DNA from: Polysphondylium violaceum
Lineage: Eukaryota; Evosea; Eumycetozoa; Dictyosteliales; Dictyosteliaceae
Reading direction: 5' to 3'
Length of the DNA: 23,610 nucleotides
NCBI GenBank assembly: GCA_000277445.1
Contig: AJWJ01000370.1
Location: forward strand, 1-23,610
The notes below the pieces were generated by a model. The model worked only from the letters and a program-made list of their open reading frames with translations. It was not told the origin of the DNA and ran no database searches. A program made the position numbers and the translations under genes. Within the stretch, counting starts at the first letter, position 1, and every line of letters starts with the position of its first letter. Of this stretch, positions 9,937-18,947 are shown in pieces.

Positions 9937-11461
9937 TTTGACTTTATCTTTTCTCTCACAAATGTGGGGGAATTTATCTCTCAAGTCTAAATTTGGCAAA
10001 AAGTGAAAAATAAAAGTTATGGCAAAATCAATGATGGTGGGGGTAAATGGAAAATGGTAAATAAAATTGAAAATGCTGAATGAGGAGGTGGTGGTTGTTG
10101 TTGTTGTGGTATAATTTTTTATCAAACAAGACCGATTAATCAGAGTCTGATGGGGTTGGTTTTGTTGGTGTTGCAATAGCTTCAAAAGTAGTAGTAATAG
10201 GGGTAGGATTAATATCAAAACTGCTGCTAGTTGATATAGTGAATTTAAACAAAATTTTAACATTCAGATAATATATTGTTGTTTGTTGTGGTATTTGTGT
10301 AATATTTGAGGGTAAATTAAAATAATACTATTAAAGGAAAGAAAGGAGGGTAAGGATAAATTAAATTAATAAAGAAATAAATAATCTAGTTATATAGTGT
10401 GCGCCAAAATTAATTTTTCATGATTTTGAATAAACTGGCTGTTTAAATAAATAACGCTCTGTAATATAATATTAATAAACTGCATCACAACAACAACAAA
10501 TAACAATGAGAAATCAAAGAGACACCAATTTATTATATGATGCGTCGGCACTTGACAAAGTTGTATCTCTACAGGGTCGTGTGAATATATCTAACACATA
10601 ACAAACATCAAATCACCAATAATTTTGAAAAGCTGAATGACATTAGGGCTGTTTTTTCACCGCCAAATTATGATACAAGGTGTATGCAGCACCATATAAA
10701 ATAATAAATAATAAATGGAAAATAATAAACAATAATAAATAATAATTAAAACAAATTAAATAATAAAATAAAATGATAAATGCTCCCTTTTATTTAAAAT
10801 CAAAAAAATCATTTTAGATGATGCCATGTAAAAAAAAATGTAAAAATAAACTTTTTTTGTTGTCGCCACTTTTTTTTATTGCCAATTTTTTAGCTTTCCC
10901 TCTATTTTCACCCATATGGATGAAATCATCAACGAGGGTTATCCTATTTAGCATTTAATGACTTTTGTAACATCATTAAAAACTTTATAAAGATCAATTA
11001 ATTGGTGTGTGTTTGTGTGGGGGTGATATCTTGAAATTAACTTGATTTAATTGATCAAGAAAAGATAACATCATCATACATTATTAAATAATAAGTTATA
11101 ATGAATGTAATCTTTAAATTCATTTGTTTTCCTGATCCACAATCAATGTAAACATTAATTTGAGTGTATCTAGTATCCCAAGAATTTAAACTAATATGTA
11201 TCTATGTGCATATCCATTCTTTCTATTATATGCTGATGATAAATCTATGTTCTGAATTATGTGTCGTTCTTTTTGAAAACTGTTGAGAATTTCGCCCACA
11301 TGATTTTTTTTGAATTTTTTTTTATTTTTTATTTATTTTTTTCCAATTCAAAATATCGATATCATATTTTCAATTTTTCTTACTTTTTTGTATATTTATT
11401 TCATTTCAACTCCACACACATCTCAGTACAGATAGATATACATATATATACAAGCAACAAA
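9937..11461. other. Divergent intergenic region between the Asn-rich gene and DRE2
   Basis: About 1.5 kb with no long gene. 9937-10327 is the 5' side of the Asn-rich gene and is unusual in staying open in two minus-strand frames (see findings). A 31-codon plus-strand ORF lies at 10506-10601. 10700-10790 is AATAAT-type low complexity. A 6-bp-arm hairpin (CTTGAT..ATCAAG) lies at 11041-11059. 11020-11030 is G/T-rich. The last 200 bases before DRE2 are T-rich, then A-rich, as expected of a promoter and 5' leader. Confidence 0.5.
10506..10601 (+). CDS. Possible 31-residue small ORF
   Basis: The ATG has an A-rich upstream context (CAACAAATAACA) and opens 31 codons with balanced composition (MRNQRDTNLLYDASALDKVV and on), unlike translated AT-rich spacer. 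It could be a short peptide gene, an upstream ORF, or the first exon of something not resolved. A GT donor-like site occurs near its end. No similarity recognised. Confidence 0.2.
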   Translation: MRNQRDTNLLYDASALDKVVSLQGRVNISNT

Positions 11462-12232
11462 ATGATAGATACCAGTAGAATTAATAAACAACAAGATGTA
11501 TTGTTGGTGTCGGATTTTAATATAGATGACGTTATCGTACAAGTAAAAGACAAGGTTAAAACATTGACCACACAACTTGTTTCAGGCACATATGTAGAGG
11601 CATTTGATCAAATTATCATTATCACCGACCAACCATTCAACCAAAACCTCAGACAAATGTACTTTGGTATGTTGAAAAAAGAGGGTCAACTCTCTATCTA
11701 TGAAACCACCGAACAGGGATCTGTGTTGGGCGAAAGCTCGATCGAGTTTATGATGGTGGGTTTTGTCGACATCACCACACCAACCATCCCACCATACAAG
11801 AGTGTATTAATCGCTACCAAACCATCATGGAACGTCAACCAAAGCGAGTCTATTCAACTCCCAGCCGCCTCTAACCCTTGGGCATCTGTGCAAGACACTG
11901 GCGCAAGATTAAATGAAAACGAATTAATTTCAGAAACAGATAAAAACTCTAAACCCTCTACCCAATTGGACGACTGTGAGGTCGGAAAGACTAAAAAGGC
12001 ATGCAAGAACTGCACCTGTGGCAGAGCCGAAGAAGAAGAATCTGAAGCCGCTGCCTCTAAACCAAAACTCACCAAAGACATGATTGAAAACCCAGGCGCC
12101 AATAGTTCCTGCGGCAACTGTTCATTGGGTGATGCTTTTAGATGCGGTGGTTGTCCATACAGAGGTCTTCCATCATTTAAAGTTGGTGAAAAGATTTCCT
12201 TACCAGATGATTTCCTCGTTGATGATATTTAA
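11462..12232 (+). CDS. DRE2: Anamorsin / Dre2 (CIAPIN1), cytosolic Fe-S cluster assembly
   Basis: 256 residues from the ATG at 11462, which has an A-rich context (ACAAAATG); the open frame upstream to 11261 is T-rich leader, not protein. The N-terminal part (about 1-130) corresponds to the methyltransferase-like domain, and a linker of about 40 residues follows. Motif A is Cys172-X8-Cys181-X2-Cys184-X-Cys186, and motif B is Cys217-X2-Cys220-X7-Cys228-X2-Cys231 within [19 protein letters not shown]. These two cysteine motifs bind the [2Fe-2S] and second Fe-S cluster in the family. Dre2 takes electrons from Tah18/NDOR1 early in cytosolic Fe-S assembly. All eight ligands are present. Codons end in C more often than in neighbouring genes, which in Dictyostelium marks well-expressed genes. 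It is convergent with the saccharopine reductase, with 111 bp between the two stop codons. Confidence 0.95.
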   Translation: MIDTSRINKQQDVLLVSDFNIDDVIVQVKDKVKTLTTQLVSGTYVEAFDQIIIITDQPFNQNLRQMYFGMLKKEGQLSIYETTEQGSVLGESSIEFMMVGFVDITTPTIPPYKSVLIATKPSWNVNQSESIQLPAASNPWASVQDTGARLNENELISETDKNSKPSTQLDDCEVGKTKKACKNCTCGRAEEEESEAAASKPKLTKDMIENPGANSSCGNCSLGDAFRCGGCPYRGLPSFKVGEKISLPDDFLVDDI

Positions 12233-12343
12233 ACAACAACAATTATACTACTGTACAAAATAAAAAAACACAATCAATATAAACAATCAATATATATCTA
12301 TATCTAAATTACGTAGCTTTGTTTTATTTATTTATCTATCTCT

Positions 12344-14041
12344 TTAAAGAGATTTCTTTGTTTCAACCATTTCAATCTTTTCTTGTTTTAATAATTCCAA
12401 CAATGGATTGTAAAATTCTGGAGTGACGGGGCCAACAACACCGGTGGTTTTGAAGCAACCTTGGAGAACAAGGTCTGCAGCAATACCGACAGGATAGCCA
12501 ACAGTGAGTGAGGTGGCACTGGATCCACCCTTGATGCCAAAGCAGACAAGGGAAGAGGTTTCTTGTTCTTTTTTATTTTCAGCTGGATATTCAACGACAA
12601 ATTGATGGGTGAGAACGACAATGTCTCTTTCATCCTTTTGGTAGGAAAGTTTTTTCTCTAAAAGAGCGCAAAGGGAATCAATGGGAGTACCTCTGTTGAC
12701 AACCTTTTCATCGTTGGCAACAATGCCCAACCATTTGAGACCATTGATGGCGTATTCAACATCCTTGTCAGTGTCTCTTGGGATGATGGGGAAGTGATAG
12801 TTGGACTCGGCAACGAGCTTTTCTTGGGCCTTAAAGGCGTCGGTGATGGTGGATTTGAGACAATAGAGTAAATCGTCGTCATTGTCATTGCATCCGAGCG
12901 ATGAGACCAAATAGCTTCTCCAAAAGAGATCAGCTGTGGCGAGTTTGGCGTCTTGGCTAGCGTTAAAGAGACCGATGGCGGCCAAAGCACGAACCATAAT
13001 ACCGAATCCCTTCCAACGGAGGGTGCCTCTAAACATGGTGGTGAGGTCATCTTTGTTGAGAGAGTAGTTGTTGATGTAAGAGAGTGAATCACGATTTGGA
13101 ATACCTTCAAACTCGTATTTTTGACCCTCGTGTTCAATGACGATGGGTTGGAGGGCGGCAAACTTGAGTTCGGCTGGTACTTGATCAATGTGTTGGTCCC
13201 ATAAAAAGATTGCTGGGAGTAAGCTACTAGCAAGTACACCTCTTGGTGACCAACTAAATTTATAACCAAATGGATTGTCTGAGCATTCCAATGATGGTAA
13301 AGCACCACACCATGAAATGAATGATGTAATTTTACCATTGTTTTGTTTGGCGCTATCAATGATCTTCATTGCAGACATGTGATCAATTCCTGGATCAAGA
13401 CCAAGTTCATTTAATAAAAGTACACCTGCTTCTTTGGCTTCTTTATCCAATTCTGCAATATCTGGTGAGATATAACTTGCTGATAAAAAGTTTACTTTAT
13501 GTTTAATACATAATTTAGCAACTGATGCATGTAAAGTTGCTGGAATTAAACTATTATTATAATTAATAATCTTGATGATGATGATGATGATAATGATGAT
13601 CATAATTATTTGCTATATAATGCTTACCTGATACAAACTTGAACATTTGGTAAGAATTTTTCAATCTCTTCCATTTTGTTTGCAATATCCAATTGAACGG
13701 TAGTGAGATTCTTTGAACCAAAAGAACTTACAATACCATCTAATTCATTTTGAAATAAACTAACTATATATTATGATAGATAAGATATCTATTAGTTAGT
13801 GTCTGTTATTTGTATTTCTCTTTGTCTCTACTATACATATGTATACATACCAATAGTAATATGAATATCACCTTGAGTGAGTAAATGATCAATAGCTGGC
13901 TGTTGATTAATTGAATTAAAAGAGAGAAGTGTAAGTAAGTAAAACTATATATTAAACTTAATATGCATGCAAAACCTGCAGCCGTGTTTCATTCATTACC
14001 TTTGCAACAAAGCCAGATCCGAGTAATAATACTTGTTTCAT
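12344..14041 (-). CDS. LYS9: Saccharopine reductase (saccharopine dehydrogenase, L-glutamate-forming; LYS9 type)
   Basis: Four exons on the minus strand: 14041-14000, 13899-13851, 13763-13628 and 13550-12344, total 1434 nt, 477 residues. Exon 1 encodes [14 protein letters not shown], the GxGxxA nucleotide-binding loop of the Rossmann fold. Exons 2 and 3 complete that domain ([21 protein letters not shown]). The third junction restores the Ser of [14 protein letters not shown], the family's conserved strand. [14 protein letters not shown] (about residues 123-136) is the saccharopine reductase signature, and the substrate domain ([30 protein letters not shown]) follows. Family reaction: saccharopine formed from or converted to aminoadipate semialdehyde and glutamate, with NADP(H). 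The length fits a single-function fungal-type enzyme rather than the bifunctional animal AASS. The direction used in this organism is not shown by sequence. The ATG at 14041 has an A-rich context. Confidence 0.93.
13552..13999 (-). other. Three introns of the saccharopine reductase gene
   Basis: Introns are 13999-13900 (GTAATG..CAACAG, 100 nt), 13850-13764 (GTATGT..ATATAG, 87 nt) and 13627-13551 (GTAAGC..AATAG, 77 nt). All sit in the 5' quarter of the gene. The third holds an ATC/ATG-type triplet repeat (about 13572-13602) that translates as an Ile run if read through. The joined phases are consistent throughout. Confidence 0.85.
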
Positions 14042-14393
14042 TTTTTATGTCGTAATAAAAAAGGTTTGGTCTAGAAATTTCATTTTATATATTTTTATTT
14101 CGCCACCAGACATCATTTTTTTATTAAAAAAATTAAAAATTTAATTTAAAAAAAATAGTTTTGTGTGTGGGAAAAGTGTGGGTGCATATTCTGTCACCTC
14201 TCCCTCTTTTGATATGAGAGAGATTTATTATAGATTATTATAATGGATTGTCTGAATTAACAATAATTGTTGTAGTGATAGTAATGATTTTATTTAGAGA
14301 TAAAAAAGAAAAGAAAGAAAGAAATAATAATAGTGATGAGAGTAATTATTTTCATCACTTTTTTTGAAAAGAGTTTGGCACATCTAGATTATT
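14042..14393. other. Intergenic region: promoter of saccharopine reductase and 3' end of the hssA-like gene
   Basis: No gene seen. Two CCCACAC-type C/A-rich boxes lie on the minus strand within 14162-14184 and may be promoter elements. A hairpin with perfect 8-bp arms (AGTGATGA 14332-14339, TCATCACT 14352-14359), next to a T run on the plus strand, sits just past the stop of the hssA-like gene, in its likely 3' UTR. Confidence 0.5.
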
Positions 14394-14685
14394 TTAAATA
14401 AAATAGTAGTAGTGAGAGTTGTCGGCGTGGAATATACAGTTTCCTCTTGGAAAATATCGACTTGGTCCGCCTAAAGCATAGATTAAATAGCAACTGTTGG
14501 CATTTTTACCGTCCATTGTTGATGCTGAATTTGTAGATAATGTAGTTTCATTGTGGTGCTTTTTAAAAGATTTCAAAGGATTGGAAATTGAAATTAAAGA
14601 TTCTAAAAAGAGTAGAATATTAGTGAGTGTTTACTATTTTATGTGTATTTTTTTTCCAAAAGAGATATTTACTTAAAAGGCTCAT
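14394..14685 (-). CDS. Small two-exon protein resembling the dictyostelid hssA/sigN family
   Basis: Exon 1 (14685-14673, 13 nt) and exon 2 (14602-14394) join across a 68-nt intron (GTAAAT..TTTTTAG) to give 73 residues. The N-terminus reads MSLLKSLISISNPLKSF, very like the MTLFSSISSISNP-type start of hssA/sigN small proteins of dictyostelids, many of which are developmentally regulated. The middle is Ser/Thr/Asn-rich. The C-terminal part (YALGGPSRYFPRGNCIFH, then His/Tyr residues) lacks the glycine/cysteine-rich tail of classical hssA proteins, so it is a divergent relative at best. The join is supported by phase, clean splice sites and the family-like N-terminus appearing only after splicing. 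The ATG context (TAGCGATG) is weaker than usual. No biochemical function is known for the family. Confidence 0.6.
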
Positions 14686-14878
14686 CGCTAGTATAAAGTT
14701 TGTTGTTGTTATTCTAAAATAGTTTATTATACTATTATTTATGTTGTTGTTGCTATTTATGTAGTTGATTGAATTTAAAAAGACAATTTTTTAAATAGTA
14801 ATAATCTTTTAATTTTTATTATTAATATTTATACTAAATGAAACAGGAATCACATTCATTTGTATGGCGTCGGGGATT

Positions 14879-14929
14879 AAATAGTATTGTGTACCTATTA
14901 TGTTTAATATTAGGTACACAATACTATTT
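14879..14929. repeat. Perfect 19-bp inverted repeat (hairpin)
   Basis: Arm 1 at 14879-14897 (AAATAGTATTGTGTACCTA) is exactly the reverse complement of arm 2 at 14911-14929, with a 13-nt loop. It lies 194 bp upstream of the hssA-like start codon. The perfect match over 19 bp with mixed composition is not expected by chance in AT-rich spacer. Confidence 0.9.
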
Positions 14930-15209
14930 TTTCTGTCTCACCTCCCCCACACACTCATAGAAGGAGAGTAAAATATAAATACGATCTTAAATTAATACTA
15001 GTATTATTAATTTTTGTGTGTAATTATTCCTTTACTCATAAAAAAGGTAAATTAGGTCAATTAATTTAGGTACTTAAAAATGGAGATTATTTCTCACATC
15101 TCTGAAATAGAAATCATCTTTACTTGTTTCTTTATCCAATTATCAATGAGTAATCGTCAGCGACTATGTCTCTATAGTAGATGTTGGAGATTGTTATTTT
15201 AAAACTTAG

Positions 15210-15248
15210 ACAGTGTTTTCCCTATAAGAAAAAAAATAAAAACACTGT
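15210..15248. repeat. 10-bp inverted repeat
   Basis: ACAGTGTTTT (15210-15219) and AAAACACTGT (15239-15248) are perfect complements around a 19-nt A-rich loop. It could fold as a hairpin; no known element recognised. Confidence 0.75.
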
Positions 15249-15537
15249 GGTAATCGTGTGTTTTGTGGTGTGTGGTGTGTGTTTTATCAAACAAGTTTTT
15301 TGATAGGACTTTCTATACTCTGCACCATCTTTTGCATAAGTATATAATCAGAAATAGAGTAGGATGGTATTAGATACTATATAATTATAGTATAATCCTT
15401 TTTTGATTTTTCTAATTCAAAGTATTAGTGATTTTATTTTTTTTTTTAATTACAAAAAAAAAAAGTATATTCGGTAACGAGCAAATATTCGACGAGGTAG
15501 TAAATTAGGAAAGGGGGGTAATGAGACCATTAGATTA

Positions 15538-15612
15538 TTACTATTATTATTATTATTATTATTTTCTATTATTATTATTATTATTTAATAAATAAATAAA
15601 TAAATAAATAAA
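15538..15612. repeat. ATT triplet and AATA tetranucleotide simple repeats
   Basis: Two ATT runs (about 15538-15563 and 15566-15585) are followed by AATA units up to 15612, ending six bases before the transporter stop codon. They lie in its 3' UTR. Confidence 0.9.
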
Positions 15613-15617
15613 TTGAT

Positions 15618-17438
15618 TTAATTTGGGAAAACAAAATTTGTAATGATTACAAATGGAATGAGGATTCCTAAAATTCCTAAACAAATAATGGCAACAATAT
15701 TTGATTTGTCACGGTTAAGTTTACCAAACACTTTAAACATGGTGTGATGCTCTTCGAATCTCAACATCTCTTGATTCTTTTCCCAATCGACAGTCTCCAA
15801 CACAAGGGTTTTCAAAATTCTTCTTTGGTCGGCCGACATTGTTTTCTTTGATTTTCTAAAATAAACGGAACGAATAAACAAGAGAAGTGGAATGATAAAG
15901 TTGGCTATCGAACTAAAGAATAAACTTGCCCACTCGGATATTTGATTCAAACCATCACCAGTCATAAATGGAAGTGCAATTGTCCATGGAAGAATAACAG
16001 CGATACCGTTGGCCACAAGTTTGGGCAAAAGATTGTTTTGCATCAAGTTGTAACGAACAATAATCGAATACACGGGAATTGAACTGGCCAACACGACAAA
16101 TGGGAAAATATATACTAAAATTCTAGTAAATGTGTTGGCCATATGGGATGCATTGATAATACTTAAAATATTGGAATCATCCTTCATATTTGGAAAAGAA
16201 AGAGCTCCAAATACTCCAATAGCTATAAAGATAAATGTGGAAAATGATGATGATAACCAAATAGATTTCTTTATATTAACTGTTGGTTTCTATGGTTATA
16301 TTGATGATTCAATTAATATATAAATATAGATATCTATCATTTCATTAAATACTTACAGATTCGTTAATCCATGATGGTACGGTTGTAATATATGAATAAT
16401 TAAACATTACATTTCCCATAATCTGTGCTATCCCCCTCGGCGTACCTATCGTGGGCATGTAGGAAGGATTTAAACCGTTGATGAAAAACATGATTACCCA
16501 ACTACTTGTAATGCAAAACATAAGGATAACAGCACCGATTTGAACAATAATGTTGTCGTCTAAATTTAGAAAACCCAATGGAATAATAAGGACCAATACA
16601 ACCAAATAACCCAATGTGAAAAACATGTAATATGAATCTGGGAATGGTGATGAACTGTCTACTGGAGTATTTACACACATCCACTCTACTTTGGGATATG
16701 CGACAAGTCCACATGTCTTTTTAAATATACTAATCAACATATCATCCATAATTTGTGCACACACAATAATCGATGCTATATTTGTAGCTTGAAGTGCAAC
16801 ATTTATAAAAACCTGTGCCACTGCATATCCCCATTTTCCAAAATAAAATCTACACAACATACTAAATTCAACACGGAGTTGGAATCTTGGATTACCTGGT
16901 AAAGTTGCCATAGCCTCTGCCATAAATAAGGCAGCTAATGAACTACATACTAAAATTAAAATAAAACCTGCTATTGTACTATATTTATTGGTATGATATT
17001 AATACAAGCTTTAGACTACTCTTTTACTCTTTCAACAATGGAAATACTTACAAAAACCAACCACCTTGTTGAAATTGTAAACAAATCCCAACCATACCTG
17101 GACCTATAGGTAGTATAAATTTGATTATCTATTAATATTTATATATTTATTCCGATGCTTTTCAATACTTTAGATAATTACCAGTCATGTTTCCTACAAG
17201 CAATGATAAACCTCCAAAGAAACCACTAGATCGTAATGAACGTTAATGATATGTTTTTGTTGAGTGATTTAAAATAGAATATATACATTGTTTTATGACC
17301 AAAAGCAGCCTTTAGTTCTTCTTTATGTTGTGGTGTGATGGTTACATCATCTTCATCGTTTGGTTCTTCATTCAACGGAATGTATTCATTGTAAACTGTA
17401 AAATCTTGCATTGATGTGAATCCTTGTGATTCTTCCAT
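15618..17438 (-). CDS. Amino acid transporter (Aa_trans / SLC38-AVT type), five exons
   Basis: Exons on the minus strand are 17438-17287, 17225-17182, 17103-17052, 16978-16357 and 16289-15618, total 1542 nt and 513 residues. All four junctions keep phase and use GT..AG introns of 61-78 nt. The N-terminal 50 residues are acidic and cytosolic-looking (LNEEPNDEDD). Micro-exons 2 and 3 encode the first transmembrane segment region (GFFGGLSLLVGNMTGPGMVG). Exon 4 holds several membrane segments (AGFILILVCSSLAALF, LGYLVVLVLIIPLGF, IVQIGAVILMFCI). Exon 5 holds the rest (STFIFIAIGVFGALSF, VFPFVVLASSIPVYSI-like segments, IVAIICLGILGILIPFVII), about 10-11 in all. The exon 4/5 join gives PSWINESKPTVNIKKSIW, the loop conserved in this family. 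It probably moves amino acids across the plasma or an endolysosomal membrane; substrate unknown. The start ATG at 17438 is the first of the frame. Confidence 0.9.
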
Positions 17439-18185
17439 CTTTTTCTATTTATACAGATATCCGAATCCAATCAGATATACTTAATATTACTGAACTGATT
17501 TAGTTTCGATATAATATTATTATTATTTACTGACACACAATCTCTATTTTTTTTTAAACAAAAAAAAAAAGGTGATAGATAATGTGTTTAAATTAAATCT
17601 GAATCTGCAAACGGGTGGGGTGGTTAATTTCCGGCTGCAAGATTTTAGTAATCGACACTTGAAAATTATATATTTATAAATTGAAATCGGAGTCTGAAAC
17701 TTTGTGTTTTTGTCTTTTTTTTTTGTTGTTGTCGGCCTCCATTTTTTTTTAAAAAAAAATTATTTAATTTTTATTTTTTTTGATTTTTCAAAAACTTCCT
17801 CTGATTCACCTGGTTGTAGGGGAGTTGTAGGAATCAATTGAAACACAGATATTTATCCCAAAGTTCCCTACATTCAAAAGAGAGTATTTTCTCATCCCAA
17901 AGTCAATATTTGCTTCATGTTTTTATAACATCTCATTTATCATTAAATACCAACTGAATTCATTTCATTCATAATTTTGTACATAGTATTTAATTCGTAA
18001 TAGCTTTCAACAAATTCTGTTTTGTTGAGACTCTGTTTATTGCAGAGAAAAAAAAAACTCACGCAACACAAATTTCAATATATGCGACTCAATAAAAGAA
18101 ATTTTAAATTTAAATTTTTATAAATAAAAAAAAAATAAATGAAATGATTTATTATCAACAATAATATAACACACAGCAGATAAAT
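17439..18185. other. Divergent promoter region
   Basis: About 750 bp separates the transporter (-) from the coiled-coil gene (+). A G-rich box (GGGTGGGGTGG) lies at about 17616-17626. A patch at 17806-17905 is less AT-rich and holds two direct repeats: GTTGTAGG at 17813-17820 and 17824-17831, and ATCCCAAAGT at 17855-17864 and 17894-17903. TGTAGGG (17815-17821) can pair with CCCTACA (17866-17872). No gene called. Confidence 0.5.
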
Positions 18186-18692
18186 ATGGACGAGTTTGAA
18201 AATTTAGATTCCTATATAGAAAAAACATATGTGGTTGAGGGACTCGATCAGGAAAAGAAAAAAGAACAAGATCAACGTATACTAAATGAAACATTAAAGA
18301 GATTAGAGGGAAATACAAGTATAGAAATAACAAATATATCAAGTTCAACCACCACAACCACCACAACCATACCAGATGTAAATAACAATAACAACAAAGA
18401 GGACGAAGACGATGAAGAATACATTAAACAAAAACAAAAAGAAATTGATAGTATCAAACCACACTACTCTTCTGAAGATGAAATGGTAAAGTTTAAAATT
18501 GAAGAATGTAAAAGATTTATTGAACAATTGGAAAAATCAAATATAGAGTTAGCCCTTGCCTATCAAGATGACCCCGACCCCATATACTATGACTCTATCT
18601 CTGAAAATATTGCTGTCATAGAAAAAAGGAAATATCAATTACTCAAACTAGAAGAACTTTTATTAAAAGCTGAAGGAGGTTTATATTTATAG
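18186..18692 (+). CDS. Small coiled-coil protein, unknown
   Basis: An open frame of 168 residues with no intron. Residues 1-50 are charged and helical-looking (MDEFENLDSYIEK, KKKEQDQRILNETLKRLEG). A Thr run (about 56-63), an Asn run and an acidic block follow. Residues about 95-165 are predicted helical by heptad-like spacing (FKIEECKRFIEQLEKSNIELAL, then IEKRKYQLLKLEELLLKAEGG), interrupted by an AYQDDPDPIYYDSI turn. The C-terminal half looks like a conserved short coiled-coil domain, but I do not recognise the family. The ATG at 18186 has an A-rich context (ATAAATATG). It shares a divergent promoter region with the amino acid transporter. Confidence 0.7.
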   Translation: MDEFENLDSYIEKTYVVEGLDQEKKKEQDQRILNETLKRLEGNTSIEITNISSSTTTTTTTIPDVNNNNNKEDEDDEEYIKQKQKEIDSIKPHYSSEDEMVKFKIEECKRFIEQLEKSNIELALAYQDDPDPIYYDSISENIAVIEKRKYQLLKLEELLLKAEGGLYL

Positions 18693-18947
18693 TAATAAAC
18701 GACAATATCTTTTAGTCACACAATCTTCACAATCAATCTCATCTCAGAGAACACTTCACGTAATATTTTTTGATCTCGAGAGATACCAAAAATTTTCAAA
18801 ATCAATTTGATTCAGGGAAACTATAAAAATCTTTATACAATCTCTTCTAGGTAAAGAATTTGAGTTGGCTGCCTTTGAATTTTGATTTTTTCGTTTCCTA
18901 TTCTTGTTACTTTTCGCTTCTTTTACTATCAAGTGATAAGAATAGAA

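Larger units (their letters stand above)
14686..15617. other. Intergenic region with inverted repeats and simple repeats
   Basis: About 930 bp lies between the hssA-like gene and the transporter stop. It holds a perfect 19-bp inverted repeat (14879-14929), a 12-bp palindrome (AATACTAGTATT, 14994-15005), and a 10-bp inverted repeat (15210-15219 with 15239-15248). A GT-rich run near 15256-15284 recalls G-box promoter elements. ATT and AATA simple repeats run at 15538-15612. No protein-coding signal seen. Confidence 0.6.

Noticed and set aside
11261-11461. Earlier start codon for the DRE2 frame
   Set aside because: The 67 extra codons are Phe/Tyr-rich, translated from a T-rich leader, and the normal family N-terminus begins at 11462.
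13551-13603. Ile-run N-terminus of the long saccharopine reductase open frame
   Set aside because: It is translated intron 3; splicing to the three upstream exons gives the Rossmann fold and the conserved Ser-Leu-Ile-Pro segment.
18882-18947. Earlier ATG for the SAP-FNIP gene
   Set aside because: The 22 hydrophobic codons come from a T-rich leader and the SAP domain starts immediately at the next Met, which has a better context.
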